A stretch of 26,384 bases of DNA from JALZCH01 sp036387315 (lineage in GTDB: Bacteria > Acidobacteriota > Blastocatellia > Pyrinomonadales > Pyrinomonadaceae): positions 1 to 26,384 of the forward strand of contig DASVTY010000068.1 of assembly GCA_036387315.1 (NCBI GenBank). The letters run 5' to 3'. The notes beneath the pieces were generated by a model. The model did no database searches. It saw only the letters and a list, made by a program, of their open reading frames with translations, and was not told the DNA's origin. Every line of letters starts with the position of its first letter. The first letter of the stretch is position 1. A program made the position numbers and the translations under genes. This document shows positions 15,293-22,345 of the stretch, piece by piece.

Positions 15293-15322
15293 AATCAAAA
15301 ATTCAAGCAGATTCTAAAAGTT

Positions 15323-15361
15323 AAATTTCCGATAATTGCGCGCGGCAATTATCGGAAATTT
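15323..15361 (-). terminator. Perfect 17-bp hairpin between SDR and wecG-like genes
   Basis: Arms 15323-15339 and 15345-15361 are exact reverse complements around a 5-nt GC loop. In the - strand transcript the hairpin follows the SDR stop by 18 nt. It is followed by AACTTTTAG, only a weak U-tract, and the stem base itself is A/U rich. It could terminate, attenuate or protect the 3' end of the upstream mRNA. Confidence 0.6.
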
Positions 15362-15379
15362 CTGAAAACGAGTTTTTCT

Positions 15380-16474
15380 TTAAGCTGCGATTAATTCCAG
15401 TTTTGACTCGTGGATGTGCTTTTCCTCGGTCGCTTCGACGATTTCGCCGATGATGGTTTTCAAGTCATATTCAAAGCTCCAGTCTGGATAATGTGCTTGA
15501 AAACGGCGCACGTCGCTGACCCACCAGATATGATCGCCTTCTCTCGCCTGATTCGAGATGCTGTAAGAAAGCTCTCGTCCGGCTGCCTCCTGAGCGATTT
15601 CAATAGCTTCTAAAACCGAACAATTGCTGTGTCGGCTGCCGCCGATGTTATAGACGGCTCCGGCGCGCGGGTCCTGATAAAAATGCCAGAACGCGCGAAC
15701 CAGATCGTTTGAGTGAATGTTGTCCCGGACTTGCTTGCCTTGATAGCCGAAAATCGTGTAATGCTTTCCGGTTACAATGCATTTGATGAGATAAGCCAGA
15801 AAGCCGTGCAGCATCGCGCCGGAGTGCGCAGGACCGGTCAGACAGCCGCCGCGAAAGATTCCGGTTTTGATACCGAAATAACGACCGTATTCCTGCGCCA
15901 TCACGTCCGCCGCGACCTTGCTCGCGCCGAAAACGCTGTGTTTCGAGCTGTCAATCGTCATTGATTCGTCAATTCCGTATTCAAAAAACGGATGCGATTC
16001 ATCAATTTCCCACCGCGTTTCCTTTTCGACCAGGGGGAGATTATTCGGCGTGTCGCCGTAAACTTTGTTTGTCGAAGTAAAAATAAACGGAGCATCGGGG
16101 CAGAACTCGCGAACGGCTTCGAGCAGAACCAGCGTTCCGGTCGCGTTGACCGTGAAATCGGTCAAAGGCTCTTTCGCAGCCCAATCGTGACTCGGCTGCG
16201 CCGCCGTGTGGATAACAACCGAAATGTCTTTGCCGTATTTGCGGAAAATATCGCGAATGGCTTTTTCGTTGCGAATATCCGCCGGATAATGAACAAAGTT
16301 TCGCAAAGAACGTTTCAGCGTGTGAGTGTTCCAATCAACCGAGCCGTCGCGCCCGAAAAAATATTCACGCATATTGTTGTCAATGCCGACGACTTTAAAG
16401 CCCATTTCGTGAAAGAACTTTGTCGCTTCACTTCCGATTAATCCCGAACATCCCGTAATAATTGCTACGCTCAT
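15380..16474 (-). CDS. NAD-dependent epimerase/dehydratase, CDP-paratose 2-epimerase-like (extended SDR)
   Basis: A 364-residue extended SDR that should modify a nucleotide sugar in the cytoplasm. The NAD-binding motif TGCSGLIGSE (7-16) is intact. D66 and I67 follow the second strand, AAQPSHDW (91-98) is the family loop, and STNKVYG (134-140) supplies the catalytic Thr135. Lys186 of YxxxK is present, but the Tyr position is Phe182 (SVFGASK). The C-terminal half (FRGGCLTGPAHSG, VRDNIHSNDL, YNIGGSRHSNCS) resembles the group annotated as CDP-paratose/CDP-tyvelose 2-epimerases. The true substrate is uncertain. AAGAGGA lies 5 nt before the ATG. The gene follows a terminator, so it probably begins its own transcription unit with a promoter in the 207-nt spacer, though I could not identify one. 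Confidence 0.88.
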   Translation of the reverse strand: MSVAIITGCSGLIGSEATKFFHEMGFKVVGIDNNMREYFFGRDGSVDWNTHTLKRSLRNFVHYPADIRNEKAIRDIFRKYGKDISVVIHTAAQPSHDWAAKEPLTDFTVNATGTLVLLEAVREFCPDAPFIFTSTNKVYGDTPNNLPLVEKETRWEIDESHPFFEYGIDESMTIDSSKHSVFGASKVAADVMAQEYGRYFGIKTGIFRGGCLTGPAHSGAMLHGFLAYLIKCIVTGKHYTIFGYQGKQVRDNIHSNDLVRAFWHFYQDPRAGAVYNIGGSRHSNCSVLEAIEIAQEAAGRELSYSISNQAREGDHIWWVSDVRRFQAHYPDWSFEYDLKTIIGEIVEATEEKHIHESKLELIAA

Positions 16475-16623
16475 ATTTATCCTCTTGGTTAGTTAATGTT
16501 GTGATTTTATTTTTGTTTACTTGCATTTTTAGAGTTTTAAAGAAAGCTGCATTCCATTTTTTCGGAGAAGTTTGTTTGAATTCCGTTAAATTTTTTGTTT
16601 GATAAAGAAGGATGCTAAAAACA

Positions 16624-16659
16624 AAGAAAAAAAGATCGGTCTAATGCAAGCCGATCTTT
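16624..16659 (-). terminator. Rho-independent terminator after the methyltransferase gene
   Basis: On the - strand, AAAGATCGG pairs with CCGATCTTT (16651-16659 with 16631-16639; 9 bp, 11-nt loop), followed by TTTTCTTTG. It lies 22 nt downstream of the methyltransferase stop codon. GC-core stem plus U-tract is the standard pattern. On the + strand the following bases are less T-rich, so the - strand assignment is preferred. Confidence 0.85.
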
Positions 16660-16681
16660 ATGATTATTTAATATTTTTTGG

Positions 16682-17455
16682 CTATTTTTTCGCCAAATAG
16701 TAAATCCAGTGCGACGAGGTATCGCTTTTCACCATTTTTCCTTGCAGGTCATAAGCCTCGACATCTGAAAATCCGATTTTCGCGAGTTGTTTTACCTGCT
16801 TTTCAATGCTGATGTAATAAAGCAGCAAAGAAAATCTGTGATCGGGATCGTTTACCAAGGCGTAGTCATCCGTATATATTTCGTGCTTCTTCATTCTGGA
16901 ATGCGCGGGCAGATGGTAAAGGCAATAAAGTAAAAACTTGAAATAATTCAAATCGTATTGAATTTTCCGCTGCCAGGGAAGTTTTTTGAAATATTGATAA
17001 TCTCGATTATGAGACGAGAACATAAAATAGCCGCCTTTTTTTAGCACGCGGTAAATTTCTCCCAACGCTTTCAGCCTATCCTCGCCCGAAATACAGTCAA
17101 GACCGTTATAGGAAAAAAGAACAAAATCGAAACTTTCATCTTCAAATTCTTTTAAATCCCTCGCATCGCCGCACAAAATCTTTGTGCCCGGATATTTTTT
17201 GCTTGTTTCTCGCGCAAATTCCGGGACGTAATCAATGCCTGTATAATCGCTGCTGATTTGCAGCAAATATTTGGTCGTTCTGCCTCCGCCCATTCCGAGG
17301 TCGAGTATTTTTTTATTCCTGATTGCCGGAAGCAATTTTTCAAAAATGACTTTTTCGGATTCAAAAAGAGCGCTCAGGTCTTGAAAATACTCAAGTACGT
17401 CGGCTCGCGCAAAAGTCGTTTTATTTACCAGATTAGGGGAAACTTGTACGTGCAT
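16682..17455 (-). CDS. Class I SAM-dependent methyltransferase
   Basis: A 257-residue cytoplasmic protein with a Rossmann methyltransferase core: motif I at ILDLGMGGGRT (50-60), the acidic residue of strand 2 (D75 in YTGIDYVP), GDARDL (96-101), DFVLFSYNGLDCI (110-122) and LKALGEIYRVLKKGGYFMFSSHN (128-150). The SAM-binding features are complete. The C-terminal half has two hydrophobic stretches and no recognisable specificity domain. Placed last in the first - strand unit, directly before a terminator and 35 nt after the acyltransferase, it may O- or N-methylate the sugar, but similar enzymes act on many substrates. GAGAAA lies about 9 nt before the ATG. Confidence 0.85.
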   Translation of the reverse strand: MHVQVSPNLVNKTTFARADVLEYFQDLSALFESEKVIFEKLLPAIRNKKILDLGMGGGRTTKYLLQISSDYTGIDYVPEFARETSKKYPGTKILCGDARDLKEFEDESFDFVLFSYNGLDCISGEDRLKALGEIYRVLKKGGYFMFSSHNRDYQYFKKLPWQRKIQYDLNYFKFLLYCLYHLPAHSRMKKHEIYTDDYALVNDPDHRFSLLLYYISIEKQVKQLAKIGFSDVEAYDLQGKMVKSDTSSHWIYYLAKK

Positions 17456-17490
17456 TTTATTAATTTTCTCAAAGACTAAGTTTTTAGGAT

Positions 17491-18582
17491 CTACAGAGCT
17501 TGGGGATTGAAAACGGCGGCGTCAACGCTCTCCGTTTGAGCCGCAGGAGTCGTAAATCGTTCTTTAAATTTCAGACATGGCTTTTCCAACAAATAATAAG
17601 AAAGCGCGGCGCAGACGATGCTCACGAAGCTGCCCAAAAGTAGAATGCGCCAGGGCGATTCGGTTATTCGCTCGCGTACCAGAATGAAAATCAGATTGTG
17701 CCAGAGATAAAGCCCGTAAGAAATTGTGCCGATCCAAACTAAACCTTTATTGGCTAAATACTTGGGGCGCGATGTCAGAGCGAATGCCAGGACGAGAGCG
17801 GTAGACAAATTGATTACGGGTAATCCGTAAGCATAAACTGCCGAATTCCAGGACGCGAAAACAACGGCTAAAAACAAAGTCAGAGCGGCGGCGAGCGCCA
17901 AAAACCATCTGACGGGCGGGAGTTTGCCCCAAGAGGCGGCGAGTCCGAGCAAACAGCCGATTAGCAAACCATCCGCGCGCGTGTCAAAACCATAGAAAAC
18001 GCGATTTACCTGTTCGGGAGCCGGTCCCCACAGCAAAGCGCGATGTATCGTGATGGCGACTATTAGAGCTGCAAATAAAACAAAGATCGTTCGGCGCGAA
18101 AGCTTCTTTCCAAGAAGCAGAATAAGCGCGAGCGGGTAAAGAACATAAAAATGCTCTTCGATAGCGAGCGACCAGGTGTGTTCCAGCGCTCCGAGATTAG
18201 CAAAGCCAAACGCGAGCGAAAAATCCGAAAGATAAAGTGCCGTATAAACGATTGCTTTTCCGGTTTTGACAAGCTCAGTCCCCGATTTTGTCGCAACTGT
18301 GTAAGTTCCCAACACGGTTAGCAAAAGAGCCAGCGCCGGAGTCAGGCGAAGAAGCCGACGGATATAAAAATTTTTCAGGCTGATGCGCCCGTATCTTTCA
18401 TATTCCTGACACAGCAAAGCCGTAATCAGAAAACCCGATAGCACGAAATAAATATCAACGCCGATATGACTGCCGTGCATAACCGGAATACCGGCGTGAT
18501 GGAAAAGAACGAGGAGAATCGCAACGCCGCGCAAGCCGTCGAGTTCAGGGCGATGACCTAAACGAAAAGGGGCATTTTGCAT
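17491..18582 (-). CDS. Acyltransferase family 3 (O-acetyltransferase-like) membrane protein
   Basis: A 363-residue integral membrane acyltransferase with about ten hydrophobic segments. It has the family 3 N-terminus RPELDGLRGVAILLVLFHHA (11-30, with H28 and H29) and GVDIYFVLSGFLIT (41-54). A following basic segment reads FYIRRLLRLTPAL (72-84). There is no fused SGNH domain, so it is a stand-alone AT3 enzyme. Such proteins move acyl groups, commonly acetyl, from cytoplasmic donors to sugars. The deacetylase gene immediately upstream and this gene together would allow N-acyl removal and O-acyl addition on the same polymer. GAGGAG lies 5 nt before the ATG. The upstream spacer of 80 nt carries a hairpin. 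Confidence 0.92.
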   Translation of the reverse strand: MQNAPFRLGHRPELDGLRGVAILLVLFHHAGIPVMHGSHIGVDIYFVLSGFLITALLCQEYERYGRISLKNFYIRRLLRLTPALALLLTVLGTYTVATKSGTELVKTGKAIVYTALYLSDFSLAFGFANLGALEHTWSLAIEEHFYVLYPLALILLLGKKLSRRTIFVLFAALIVAITIHRALLWGPAPEQVNRVFYGFDTRADGLLIGCLLGLAASWGKLPPVRWFLALAAALTLFLAVVFASWNSAVYAYGLPVINLSTALVLAFALTSRPKYLANKGLVWIGTISYGLYLWHNLIFILVRERITESPWRILLLGSFVSIVCAALSYYLLEKPCLKFKERFTTPAAQTESVDAAVFNPQAL

Positions 18583-18631
18583 AATTTCTCCTCGAAAAAG
18601 CGATTCAGAGTCAGTTCTTTAACGAACTCGG

Positions 18632-18658
18632 ACGGATAAATAAAAGCTATTTATCCGT
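18632..18658 (-). terminator. Perfect 11-bp hairpin after the deacetylase gene
   Basis: Arms 18632-18642 and 18648-18658 (ACGGATAAATA and its exact complement) flank a 5-nt loop, 4 nt past the deacetylase stop in the - strand transcript. The bases after it (CCGAGTTC) are not a U-tract, so it is unlikely to be a strong terminator and may be a 3'-end stabiliser between co-transcribed genes. Confidence 0.45.
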
Positions 18659-18662
18659 TTCT

Positions 18663-19697
18663 TTAAAGTCCTAATCTAAGGCTGGCTACACTGTGCGAAT
18701 AAGCGCCTCTCAATCCGCGTGTAGACTCTTCGCAAAGGCTGATTCTACCGAGCGTAAACAAATCGGCTCCGGGCTGGTTGATTCTTTTTTCCGTCGTAAC
18801 GGCAACTCCGTATCCGGCTTGAGCGATGAGCTGGCGGATGCGGGCGTTATATTCGCCGTTCGGATAAGCGAACGAAACTACTTTTTTGCCCAACTGCCGT
18901 TCTAGCTCTTTCTTGCACCCGACAATCTCGTTTTCCAGCGCGGCTTCGTCCTCAAGCGGCAAAACTACGTGATTGGCGGTGTGCGCCCCGAAATTAATTC
19001 CTTTGCGCGTCATCTCGCGAACCATTTCCCAATCGAGCAATTGATATTCGCGCGGATAATCTTCAAATTTGTCGCCGAGTTCTTTTTCCAATTCGGTAAT
19101 TACTTTTTCCCGCAGATTGTTCGGTAAATAAACTATCGAATCGGTCAGCTTGAGAAGATTACGCGAACCGGCAAATTCTGCGGCGGGCGATTCGCTTCCG
19201 ACTCCCGCTCGCATTAACGGGTTCGTGACGGAAATTGATTTTTCGATTGCCTGTTTGACGAGCCAGTAAATGCGGTCGTGCGCCAGAGGCTTGTCTTTTC
19301 CGATGCAATCGGTGGGAAGAAAAACGGTTGCGGGCAATCCGAATTCGTTCAAAATAGGAAAGGCTTGTTCGTAAAAATCAAGATAACCGTCGTCGAAAGT
19401 AATAACGGCTAACGGTCGGCGCACTTTCCTTTCTTCGTGCAGAAAATGCATCGCGGTTTCAAGCGAAACAACGTCGAATTTTTGATGCAGCAGCTCGCAA
19501 TGCCTGCGGAATGTCGCGGCTGAGACGACAAGCCCGTAAATGGCTTCTCTTTCGGCTTTCGCAATATCGGCGACGACGCGATGATACGCGATTACATTAA
19601 CCGAACCGGGCGCTGACGACGCAAAACCGGCTTTGGTGTTTGCCACCGAGGCGACAGATTTGATTGAACGTTTGATTAGTAATTTAGTGCTGGTCAT
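18663..19697 (-). CDS. CE4 polysaccharide deacetylase (NodB homology)
   Basis: A 344-residue metal-dependent deacetylase acting on N-acetylated sugars. NVIAYHRV (34-41) opens the domain. ITFDDGY (99-105) gives the catalytic base and metal Asp (D102, D103), GAHTANH (237-243) gives metal His239 and His243, and SFAYPNGEYN (275-284) is the third motif. The stretch between motifs 1 and 2 is about 85 residues longer than in small NodB domains and holds a largely helical insert (about 131-225), as in a known subset of EPS-cluster deacetylases. No signal peptide is apparent, suggesting cytoplasmic action on an intermediate. Its start lies 4 nt after the GT4 stop, so it is co-transcribed with that gene. 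Confidence 0.93.
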   Translation of the reverse strand: MTSTKLLIKRSIKSVASVANTKAGFASSAPGSVNVIAYHRVVADIAKAEREAIYGLVVSAATFRRHCELLHQKFDVVSLETAMHFLHEERKVRRPLAVITFDDGYLDFYEQAFPILNEFGLPATVFLPTDCIGKDKPLAHDRIYWLVKQAIEKSISVTNPLMRAGVGSESPAAEFAGSRNLLKLTDSIVYLPNNLREKVITELEKELGDKFEDYPREYQLLDWEMVREMTRKGINFGAHTANHVVLPLEDEAALENEIVGCKKELERQLGKKVVSFAYPNGEYNARIRQLIAQAGYGVAVTTEKRINQPGADLFTLGRISLCEESTRGLRGAYSHSVASLRLGL

Positions 19698-19701
19698 ATT
19701 T

Positions 19702-20886
19702 TTAGGTTTTAAGTTTGCAAGCGGCTAACAGACACTGGCGAAGCTTGCCCGCATAACGGGGAAAATTCAGTTGCTCGCTTGCTTTTTTTCTAGCTCTCCC
19801 GCCAATTTTAATTGTTAAATCCTTGTTATTCAGCAGATATGAAATCTTCTCCGCAAGAGCATTGACATCACCAGGCGGAAAAAGAAATCCATCAACGCCG
19901 CCTTCGATTAATTCGGGTATTCCGCCGACCGGAGTTGAAATTATCGCCAATCCGGCAGCCATCGCTTCAATGACCGACATCGGCATCGCTTCGGCATAAG
20001 TCGGTAAAACGAAAATGTCCGCTTTTTGATAAAACCCGATGCGCTCGCTCATCGAAACCGCGCCGAGATGTTCGACGAAATCAATCGTTCCGGTTTCTTC
20101 GCAGTAATCTTTGAGGCTTTCGGCTCCGTATCCGAGAAAAGAAACTTTTATGTTTGTATTGCCGCTTTCGCGTAAAATTGCCAGAGCCTTGATTAAATCT
20201 CTTTCACCTTTTAATTTCCCGACGGCTCCGACAAACAGCAATCTAACCGCGCCGTCCGAAGGTTTATCCGTCAATTGCTTTCCGGCGTTAAAAACGGATG
20301 TATCAATCGCATTCGGAATCACGGAAATTTTGAGCGAGTCGGTTATGTTTCGCAATTGTTTTGCAGACTCCTGCGAAACCGCGATTACCAAATCGCTGCA
20401 ATTAATTGCCCAGCGGATAAAGCTTTGACCGATTTTGCTTTGAAAAGGGTAGTAATTATCTATATCGCCCGCGTGAAAATGCGTGACGACCGTTTGTCCG
20501 AAAAGCTTTGCCAGAAGAATGAAAATTGATTCGCGGTATAAACTGGCGTTGCTGCCGAGATGGACGTAAACCAATTCGGGGCGTTTCCAAATACAGCTCC
20601 AAACAAACCGGGCGATTGCCTGCAAAGCCAAAAATGCTTTGCCGAATTTCCCAAAATCTTCGGCTTGCGATTCGATGTAAGCAAACTCGAAGTCGTCTTT
20701 TAGCGAAGAATTAAGTATTTCGGCAATCAGAGTCGTGATGCCGCCGCGCGTTTTAGTCAAATGCATTCCGACCGTCAGAACTCGCGGTTTTCTTGTCCGC
20801 AGAGCTTCGTTTTGGAGGCTATTATGAATCGCCGCCGAAACAGTCTTCGGTTTTATGATTTCGGTTTGGAAATGATACTTACTCAT
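19702..20886 (-). CDS. Glycosyltransferase family 4 (GT-B)
   Basis: A 394-residue retaining GT-B glycosyltransferase. The N-terminal domain has the glycine-rich loop TKTRGGITTL (44-53) and HFHAGDIDNYY (136-146). The C-terminal nucleotide-sugar domain has LLFVGAVGKLKG (216-227), FLGYG (250-254) and the E-x7-E motif AEAMPMSVIE (E299, E307), followed by STPVGGIPELI. Sugar specificity cannot be inferred. The first 30 residues precede the conserved domain, so the true start could be internal; the listed ATG lacks a clear Shine-Dalgarno but no better start is visible. It is upstream of the deacetylase (4 nt) and downstream of the flippase by an 81-nt spacer with a hairpin, so it may begin a separately regulated segment. 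Confidence 0.92.
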   Translation of the reverse strand: MSKYHFQTEIIKPKTVSAAIHNSLQNEALRTRKPRVLTVGMHLTKTRGGITTLIAEILNSSLKDDFEFAYIESQAEDFGKFGKAFLALQAIARFVWSCIWKRPELVYVHLGSNASLYRESIFILLAKLFGQTVVTHFHAGDIDNYYPFQSKIGQSFIRWAINCSDLVIAVSQESAKQLRNITDSLKISVIPNAIDTSVFNAGKQLTDKPSDGAVRLLFVGAVGKLKGERDLIKALAILRESGNTNIKVSFLGYGAESLKDYCEETGTIDFVEHLGAVSMSERIGFYQKADIFVLPTYAEAMPMSVIEAMAAGLAIISTPVGGIPELIEGGVDGFLFPPGDVNALAEKISYLLNNKDLTIKIGGRARKKASEQLNFPRYAGKLRQCLLAACKLKT

Positions 20887-20914
20887 TAAACATTTGCGCG
20901 ACTATCGCGAGAAT

Positions 20915-20951
20915 GCACTTTAAATAAATCTGAATGATTTTCTTAAAGTGC
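20915..20951 (-). terminator. 9-bp hairpin between the flippase and GT4 genes
   Basis: GCACTTTAA (20915-20923) and its exact complement (20943-20951) flank a 19-nt loop, 16 nt past the flippase stop on the - strand. No U-tract follows. A smaller CGCGA-CTA-TCGCG hairpin sits next to it (20897-20909), just before the GT4 start, where it could affect translation. Evidence is symmetry alone. Confidence 0.35.
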
Positions 20952-20967
20952 GAAACGGCTATCGGTT

Positions 20968-22323
20968 TCAGAAAATTATGTGTAACAGGGAGAGGCACGC
21001 CAGCGAAAGAAAAGCCGTTCGCCAGATTTGGAAACCGACCGTTTTTCTTGTTAAATAACCGACTTCGACCAAAGCCATTAATAAAAATGAAAATAATTGA
21101 GCCGTCGCCGCTCCGATTGCGCCGTATTTCGGAACCAGCATCGCGCCGAGCGTTATACAGGCGACGACGCCGAGCGCATTCGCCAAAAGATCAATGTGCT
21201 GCGAGTTGGTCGCTACGAGTCCTCTGGCGACAACCATCACCAGGCAAAACGGAACGACGCTCAACGCTAAAATATCGAGCGTCGCCGCAACATCTCCGTA
21301 GTTTTCGCCGAAAAAAACTATCAAAACCTGACGGGACAAAAACGGCGAAGCGGCAGCCGCGAGAGTTGATAAAATTAAAGGATAGCCCGCCATTTTGGAA
21401 AGAAACGAACCGGCATTTTCGTTTGATTTGAGCGTTTTTTTGGCAATCATCGGCTGAATCACATTGGCGTAGCTCGCCATCAAAATCGTCACCGGAATGA
21501 GAAAGCGCGAAGCGACGCCGAATTTTGCCGATTCAATCTCCGTGCTCAAAAGTCCCAGCAGAATCACGGCGGCTTGCCAGTTAATCGAGGCAAAAACTAT
21601 TGTCGCGGCAAAAGTCGGAGTGACCTTTAAAATCCTGACCAAATCATCAACAGCGAAAGAAGCCTTGAAAAGGCGATTTCCCGCAACTCGCGCATAAATT
21701 ATTAACGCGACGATTCTGACAGCCACAAACGACGCGCAGATTACGGAAATATCGAAACCGGAATAGATTAGCCACAGAGGAAAAACGGTTCTGAGCACAT
21801 TTTCAAAGGTGCTGACAAATGCGATCAGTCTGGTTCGATCAAATGAAATGGCGGTCGCTTCGGCAACTCCGAGCACTCCTGTGGGAATCAGGGCGAGGCT
21901 TAAGACAAGCGTAGATACGCGCACCGTCCACGAATCGCTCACCAGAAAACCGCAAGCCGCCATTAAAAAGGCGCAGACAATTCCCGAAATCAAAAGAAAA
22001 ACCGAGGCGCTGCCGACAAATTCGACAATCGTTTGCTCGTTTTTCTGAAAAGTCTTGAACTGCTCGTTTCTGCGGCTGATTTCGCTCACCAGATACGGGA
22101 CTAATCCGAGCGAACAAACTCCGAAAAAAAGAGTATAAAGCCCCATTACAATCGTAAATCTGCCCAGCTCTTCAACGTCGCGCATACGCGCCATAAAAAC
22201 CCAGACCAGAATGCTGTTGGCGATGCTGATGCCGCCCGACCAGACCATCCATAACAAATTACGACCGACAGCCGAGGACGCGCCGCGAGTCAGAAATTCT
22301 TTATTTGCTGTTGAAGCAATCAT
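20968..22323 (-). CDS. Oligosaccharide flippase, Wzx type (MOP superfamily)
   Basis: A 451-residue integral membrane protein with about 12 to 14 hydrophobic segments in the pattern of polysaccharide flippases. It starts with an N-terminal loop (ARMRDVEELGRFTIVMGLYTLF) typical of MOP family helix 2, with conserved GLVPYLVSEI and ending in AQLFSFLLMALVEVGYLTRKT. It would move the lipid-linked repeat unit from the cytoplasmic to the periplasmic leaflet. Its position between the polymerase (22 nt upstream) and the GT4 gene is as expected for a Wzy-dependent cluster. The function of the family is well supported; substrate specificity is not readable. It is unlikely to be a drug exporter given its neighbours. 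Confidence 0.9.
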   Translation of the reverse strand: MIASTANKEFLTRGASSAVGRNLLWMVWSGGISIANSILVWVFMARMRDVEELGRFTIVMGLYTLFFGVCSLGLVPYLVSEISRRNEQFKTFQKNEQTIVEFVGSASVFLLISGIVCAFLMAACGFLVSDSWTVRVSTLVLSLALIPTGVLGVAEATAISFDRTRLIAFVSTFENVLRTVFPLWLIYSGFDISVICASFVAVRIVALIIYARVAGNRLFKASFAVDDLVRILKVTPTFAATIVFASINWQAAVILLGLLSTEIESAKFGVASRFLIPVTILMASYANVIQPMIAKKTLKSNENAGSFLSKMAGYPLILSTLAAAASPFLSRQVLIVFFGENYGDVAATLDILALSVVPFCLVMVVARGLVATNSQHIDLLANALGVVACITLGAMLVPKYGAIGAATAQLFSFLLMALVEVGYLTRKTVGFQIWRTAFLSLACLSLLHIIF

Positions 22324-22345
22324 TATTTTTTGTTTGCGGAGTAAG

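Noticed and set aside
15992..16441. Open + strand frame of 149 codons
   Set aside because: It is antisense to the SDR gene and has no family features.
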